From the NCBI GenBank assembly GCA_003551805.1, contig PUNR01000056.1, forward strand, positions 1 to 10,515: a stretch of DNA of 10,515 bases. The letters run 5' to 3'. Source of the stretch: Loktanella sp. (lineage in GTDB: Bacteria; Pseudomonadota; Alphaproteobacteria; Rhodobacterales; Rhodobacteraceae). A program made the position numbers and the translations under genes. The notes under the pieces are model-generated. The model did not search any database. It was not told the origin of the DNA and was given only the letters and a program-made list of their open reading frames with translations. Positions 7,213 to 10,515 of the stretch are shown here, piece after piece (position 1 is the first letter of the stretch; each line of letters opens with the position of its first letter).

Positions 7213-7991
7213 TTGAGGACCTGCTTCCCCTTCTTCATCTATCACAAGAGTTGTTGTGGACTGGTTTTGCTGTATTTGTCCGTGTCAGCGGGATCATGGC
7301 TGTTCTGCCGGCGTTTGGTGATCAGGCTGTACCCATGCGTGTCCGCTTGATCCTTGCAATAATGTTTACCATGGTTGTGGCACCTGCTGTCGGCGCCACG
7401 ATTGGGGCACCGCCAGCCACCGTGATTGCAACAGTTCTGCTGGTCGGCCCAGAAGCCGTTACCGGTTTGTTTTTTGGCCTTTTTCTACGTTTCTTCATCC
7501 ATGCGTTGCAGATTGCCGGTGCTATTGCGGCGCAAGCGACATCGCTGTCGCAAATCTTTGGTGGGTCTGCGGGCGTTGATCCGCAGCCAGCCATTGGGCA
7601 CATGCTTGTCGTGGCGGGTACGGCGTTGGCGGCATTGTCCGGCTTGCACGTACAGGCAGCAGCCTACATCATCCATAGCTATACACTTGTGGGTTTTGCA
7701 TCCGTTTTGGATCGCGGTCTGGTCGCGCAGGTCGGTGTGCCAGAAGTGACACGCACTTTTGCGTTAGGCATGTCACTTGCCGCACCGTTCCTGATCGCTT
7801 CATTGATCTACAACATTATCCTGGGTGTCATTAACCGCGCGATGCCGCAGCTGATGGTGTCTTTCGTCGGGGCGCCAGCGTTGACGGCCGGTGGTCTACT
7901 CATGTTGTTTCTGGCTGGCCCACTGATTTTGGGCATCTGGGTAATCGCTTTCTCCGGCTTCATGGCTGACCCCTTTGGAACCCGGCCATGA
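7209..7991 (+). CDS. fliR: FliR, flagellar export gate membrane protein
   Basis: FliR joins FliP and FliQ in the helical core channel of the flagellar type III export gate, inside the MS ring. The 260 residues and strongly hydrophobic character with about six membrane segments fit the family. Recognisable family stretches are FAVFVRVSGIMAVLPAFGDQ near the N-terminus, VRLILAI, the region around GLFLRFFIHALQIAGAIAAQ, then SLSQIFGG, and APFLIASLIYNIILGVINRA followed by MPQLMV. Start and stop each overlap a neighbour as ATGA (flhA before, flhB after), so the three gate genes are translated in tandem. FliP and FliQ genes, often next to fliR in other bacteria, are absent here. Confidence 0.95.
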   Translation: MIEDLLPLLHLSQELLWTGFAVFVRVSGIMAVLPAFGDQAVPMRVRLILAIMFTMVVAPAVGATIGAPPATVIATVLLVGPEAVTGLFFGLFLRFFIHALQIAGAIAAQATSLSQIFGGSAGVDPQPAIGHMLVVAGTALAALSGLHVQAAAYIIHSYTLVGFASVLDRGLVAQVGVPEVTRTFALGMSLAAPFLIASLIYNIILGVINRAMPQLMVSFVGAPALTAGGLLMLFLAGPLILGIWVIAFSGFMADPFGTRP

Positions 7992-9070
7992 CCAGTGATA
8001 ATGACAGCGCGGATAAGTCGTTCGAGGCGACACAGAAAAAACTGGACGACGCGCGCGCGAAAGGCGAATTCGCCAAATCGGTCGATCTGACGACCTCCGC
8101 CGCTTATGGAGGGTTCTTCTTCCTCACGCTTTCTTTTGGTTACATCGCCATTGGGATTTTGGGACAGGCAATTTTTATCTTGCTGGATCAGTCTGCAGAG
8201 TTGTCGCAGGTGATCTTTGGTGGCGCTGGCTGGGTACTGACAGGCGGGGCGATGTGGGCGGCGTTTTTTGCAGTACTCCCATTTTTCGCAGTGCCGGCAC
8301 TATGTGCCATACTCGCCATTGTTGCGCAGCGCGCGCTTGTTTTTGCGCCATCCAAGTTGGCACCTAAGTTATCAAGAATATCGCCAATTTCGGGATTTAA
8401 AAACAAGTTCGGGCGACAGGGGTTGTTCGAATTCTTTAAAAGTACAACAAAACTTTTGATCTATTGTTTTGTGCTCGGGATTTACCTTACGGCACAGATA
8501 GACGTCATCATCGGAACAGTTCACCTTCCACCCGCTGTCGCAATGGCTGTGCTGGGGCGAATGCTCATCATGCTGTTCGGAATCGTTTTCGTTGTGGCCG
8601 TCATCATTGGTACCGTTGATTACCTTTGGCAATCCGCTGAGCATTTGCGCAAGAACCGCATGAGCCGGAAGGAAGTCATGGATGAACAAAAGCAATCCGA
8701 AGGTGATCCCATGATGAAACAGCAACGTCGGATGCGCGCGCAAGAAATCGCGATGAACAAAATGCTGGCAGATGTTCCGCGCGCCGATGTTGTTGTGGTT
8801 AACCCGACACATTATGCAGTCGCGCTTCAATGGGATCGGCAAGCAGGGTCTGCGCCTGTTTGTGTTGCGAAAGGTGTTGATGAAATTGCTGCGCGCATTC
8901 GCGAGCTGGCGCGTGATCACGATGTTCCGATCCATTCTGATCCTCCCACCGCGCGGGCACTACATGCGACAGTTGCGATCGGCCACCAGATTGCACCGGA
9001 TCATTACAAGGCTGTTGCTGCTGCGATCAGGTTTGCAGAAGCAATGCGCCGCAAGGCCCGACCATCATGA
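7988..9070 (+). CDS. flhB: FlhB, export substrate-specificity switch protein
   Basis: FlhB is the inner-membrane export component that switches secretion from rod/hook to filament substrates after self-cleavage. The 360 residues hold an N-terminal charged helix with KKLDDARAKGEFAKS (17-31), four membrane segments (about 40-60, 88-115, 153-172, 188-210), then a basic linker with MSRKEVMDEQKQSEGDP (225-241) and the cytoplasmic domain. The autocleavage motif NPTH is at 272-275, in DVVVVNPTHYAVAL, with cleavage expected between N272 and P273. Downstream residues VAKGVDEIAARIRELA and HSDPPTARALHA fit the family. The start overlaps the fliR stop, and the stop overlaps the next small gene (ATGA, 9067-9070). 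Confidence 0.97.
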   Translation: MTSDNDSADKSFEATQKKLDDARAKGEFAKSVDLTTSAAYGGFFFLTLSFGYIAIGILGQAIFILLDQSAELSQVIFGGAGWVLTGGAMWAAFFAVLPFFAVPALCAILAIVAQRALVFAPSKLAPKLSRISPISGFKNKFGRQGLFEFFKSTTKLLIYCFVLGIYLTAQIDVIIGTVHLPPAVAMAVLGRMLIMLFGIVFVVAVIIGTVDYLWQSAEHLRKNRMSRKEVMDEQKQSEGDPMMKQQRRMRAQEIAMNKMLADVPRADVVVVNPTHYAVALQWDRQAGSAPVCVAKGVDEIAARIRELARDHDVPIHSDPPTARALHATVAIGHQIAPDHYKAVAAAIRFAEAMRRKARPS

Positions 9071-9465
9071 CAGCGAAATACAAAAAGGCTTCAGAGCTAC
9101 GGACTTTGACTGATCTGGCACTCCGACAGATGCAGTCACAGATGCAGGAGTTGAAAGCGCGCGAGATTGGCTTGCGGGAAAATCTGGCCGCTTTGACCAG
9201 AGAAAAATCACGGCATGCGGCCACCTTAACCGGACCTGATAATGCTGCTTTCATTGCGGGGGCAGATTTTCGTTGGCAGCATTGGGTGGATCAAAGACGC
9301 GCAGCGGTAAATGCAGAGCTGGCGCAAGTCTTGGCGCTTACCGAGAGTTGCACGCAGCGGATGCGTCTGTGTTTCGGTCGTGATCAGGTGGCTGCCGCGC
9401 TGATCGATGTCGTCATGAAAGATCAGCAAATACGCCGCAAACGCAACACAGATTATGCGTCCTGA
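9067..9465 (+). CDS. Small coiled-coil protein, possible FliJ-like export chaperone
   Basis: This 132-residue protein is hydrophilic, has no signal peptide or membrane segment and is predicted by eye to be almost all helix. A first charged helix covers about 5-50 (LRTLTDLALRQMQSQMQELK with further Lys/Arg/Glu heptads), a short break follows at TGPDNAAF (55-62), and a second helix covers about 66-125 (WQHWVDQRRAAVNAELAQVL). Two helices forming an antiparallel coiled coil is the FliJ/YscO architecture, and FliJ is usually about 140-150 residues. Translational coupling to flhB puts it at the export apparatus. I see no decisive FliJ motif, so the name is withheld. It might equally be an unrelated lineage-specific protein. 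Its stop codon overlaps the end of the convergent FliL-like gene. Confidence 0.75.
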   Translation: MTAKYKKASELRTLTDLALRQMQSQMQELKAREIGLRENLAALTREKSRHAATLTGPDNAAFIAGADFRWQHWVDQRRAAVNAELAQVLALTESCTQRMRLCFGRDQVAAALIDVVMKDQQIRRKRNTDYAS

Positions 9466-9953
9466 CGCACGATATCGGTGATCAACACATCAGTCACGTC
9501 GTCGCCGATGATCCTGCGGGCGGTCTGCAATAGTTCATTGCGTAGCCTGCGCATGTTCGATCCGGTGGTAAAGTTTCCCGAAAACCCGCCGATATTCGCG
9601 TGGTTAAACATATCTTGTAAAAAACCGTCGCGTAGTTTGGGTTCGACGGTGAATACACTTTCGGTACGGCCTGGCCGCACCTCAAGTTGCAAAGACATCA
9701 CGACGAGCGATGTCACCCGCCCGTCTTCGACGACCGGGATGATGAACTGGTTGTTCAGGCGTGCAAAGTCACGTGGCGCACCGGGTTCAAGCTCTTCTAC
9801 GGGCGTAGTTGCTGCGGTTTCCGGGGCGTCGCCGCAGGGATTTGTGATTAGCTCTTCCGACACCTCTGTCGTGGACTTGAAGAAAATGCCTGCACCGGCA
9901 CCGGCACCGGCACCAAACAGCGCGAGTACGACAGGAAGAATGAAAGGTTTCAT
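9453..9953 (-). CDS. Second FliL-family protein, downstream of flgH
   Basis: This 166-residue protein has an N-terminal membrane segment (about 4-24) containing an unusual GAGAGAGAG run, a linker with one Cys (C40) and a periplasmic domain (about 62-166). That domain follows the FliL layout: RLNNQFIIPVVEDGRVTSLV (65-84), MSLQLEV, FTVEPKLRDGFLQDMF (101-116), and the ending RLRNELLQTARRIIGDDVTDVLITDIVRQD, where helix plus 'VLITDIVRQ' matches the FliL C-terminus. It lacks the LDP..V.LP motif of the first FliL. It follows flgH by 9 bases, and its GAGG ribosome site abuts the flgH stop, so the two form one leftward transcript. The function is probably flagellar; whether it binds the stator like classical FliL is unknown. 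Its 3' end overlaps the convergent gene by 13 bases. Confidence 0.85.
   Translation of the reverse strand: MKPFILPVVLALFGAGAGAGAGIFFKSTTEVSEELITNPCGDAPETAATTPVEELEPGAPRDFARLNNQFIIPVVEDGRVTSLVVMSLQLEVRPGRTESVFTVEPKLRDGFLQDMFNHANIGGFSGNFTTGSNMRRLRNELLQTARRIIGDDVTDVLITDIVRQDA
9456..9469. repeat. Perfect palindromic arms at the convergent gene ends
   Basis: TGCGTC, two bases (CT), then GACGCA forms a 6+6 dyad right where the stop codons of the two convergent genes overlap (9453-9455 on minus, 9463-9465 on plus). No T-tracts flank it, so an intrinsic terminator is doubtful. It is the only symmetric element at this junction. Confidence 0.4.
9893..9914. repeat. Hexanucleotide tandem repeat (CACCGG, 3.7 copies)
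   Basis: Three full copies and two-thirds of a fourth copy of CACCGG lie inside the second fliL-like gene. They encode alternating Gly-Ala in the membrane segment. Because the unit is six bases, gain or loss of a copy would keep the frame and change the segment by two residues. Confidence 0.85.
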
Positions 9954-9962
9954 GATTGGCCT

Positions 9963-10515
9963 CTAGAATGGCAACAAGCGTTCAAGCGCCTGCTGGCCAA
10001 ATCGGGGTTGCTGCATATCGGTGATTTGACCGCGCCCACCATAGGAGATGCGGGCCGATGCGATTTTGTCATACGTGATCTCATTTTGCCGCGTGATGTC
10101 TTCGGGGCGGACGAAGCCTGTGACAATCAATTCTCGTAGTTCGTAATTCACGCGCACTTCTTGCTGACCAAGAATCGACAGGACGCCGTTTGGCAAAACA
10201 TCTGTCACGGTGACAGCAACCCGCAGGGTCAGTTGTTCACGGCGCCGGACAGTGCCGTTGCCCGTTGCGTTGCTTTGTGAATTAAGATCGACCAAGTTTG
10301 CGACCGACGCGCCCTCTGGCAGGCGGGGCGCAACGCGTTGGGGTATGCCTAGCAGCTGTGGCGCACCGGCGCGTTGGGATGCTGATCGCGCCCTGTTGCT
10401 GGAATTGGTCATGGTCGCGCTGTCGTCAATTTCGATAACGACGGTCATGATATCGCCGCGCTGGCGCGCACGTTTGTCCCCGAGAAGAGAGCTGCGATCC
10501 CCCGCCCACAGCGAC
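9963..10515 (-). CDS. flgH: FlgH, flagellar L-ring protein (N-terminus cut by window edge)
   Basis: FlgH is an outer-membrane lipoprotein forming the L ring, the outer bushing of the flagellar rod. The frame is open to the right edge; the ATG at 10446-10448 is internal, because the upstream in-frame residues SLWAGDRSSLLGDKRARQRG, then DI, match the conserved FlgH 'SLW....SLF.D.RA...GDI' segment. The lipoprotein signal and lipidated Cys are therefore outside the window. Further family signs are MTVVIEIDDSA, the RREQLTLRVAVTVTDVLPNG stretch, GQQEVRVNYELRELIVTGFV and RPEDITRQNEITYDKIASAR followed by ISYGGRG. The C-terminus ends ...ERLLPF, as expected. It is followed closely by the FliL-like gene on the same strand. 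Confidence 0.95.
   Translation of the reverse strand, partial: SLWAGDRSSLLGDKRARQRGDIMTVVIEIDDSATMTNSSNRARSASQRAGAPQLLGIPQRVAPRLPEGASVANLVDLNSQSNATGNGTVRRREQLTLRVAVTVTDVLPNGVLSILGQQEVRVNYELRELIVTGFVRPEDITRQNEITYDKIASARISYGGRGQITDMQQPRFGQQALERLLPF

Noticed and set aside
8372..8935. 187-residue minus-strand open frame inside flhB
   Set aside because: The plus strand encodes the conserved FlhB linker and NPTH domain over the same bases; the antisense product is Cys/His-rich without any family pattern.
10446..10448. ATG as the start of flgH
   Set aside because: Conserved FlgH residues (SLW...GDI) continue upstream in frame to the window edge, so this ATG is internal.

Overview
The window is an 11-gene segment of a flagellar gene cluster from an alphaproteobacterium, most likely a member of the Rhodobacterales (Roseobacter/Loktanella/Cereibacter relatives). 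This rests on the protein sequences of MotA, FlhA, FliR, FlhB, FliF and FlgH, on a short FliL beside a small membrane/coiled-coil protein and a MotE-type protein, and on a CtrA-type box in a flagellar promoter. No RNA gene, insertion sequence, prophage, CRISPR array or other foreign element is visible. Nothing in the base or codon use suggests recent transfer. The genus cannot be fixed from the sequence alone.

Layout. (1) At the left edge the N-terminal third or less of fliF (MS ring) runs leftward out of the window. (2) A 118-bp divergent promoter region carries a CtrA-like box. (3) A rightward stator/motor operon follows: fliL, a small membrane coiled-coil gene, motE, motA and a 729-residue exported protein that I read as the MotK/MotC-type periplasmic motility factor. 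(4) After a 123-bp gap with a suspicious inverted repeat come the export-gate genes flhA, fliR and flhB, then a small coiled-coil gene that may be fliJ-like. (5) Converging from the right edge are flgH (L ring, N-terminus cut off) and a second, divergent FliL-family gene.

How the genes work together. MotA is the stator channel ring. FliL surrounds or stabilises the stator. MotE and the large periplasmic protein probably help recruit or activate the stator in the periplasm. FlhA, FliR and FlhB are inner-membrane parts of the flagellar type III export apparatus. FliF and FlgH are the MS and L rings. The motB partner of motA, and fliP and fliQ, are not in this window. Five gene junctions use the same ATGA stop/start overlap, which implies tight translational coupling.

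Novelty. This is mostly a conventional flagellar locus. The parts worth a second look are the large periplasmic protein with an AMIN-like N-terminal domain, the two small accessory proteins of uncertain role, the second FliL paralogue next to flgH, and the inverted repeat that overlaps the flhA ribosome binding site.
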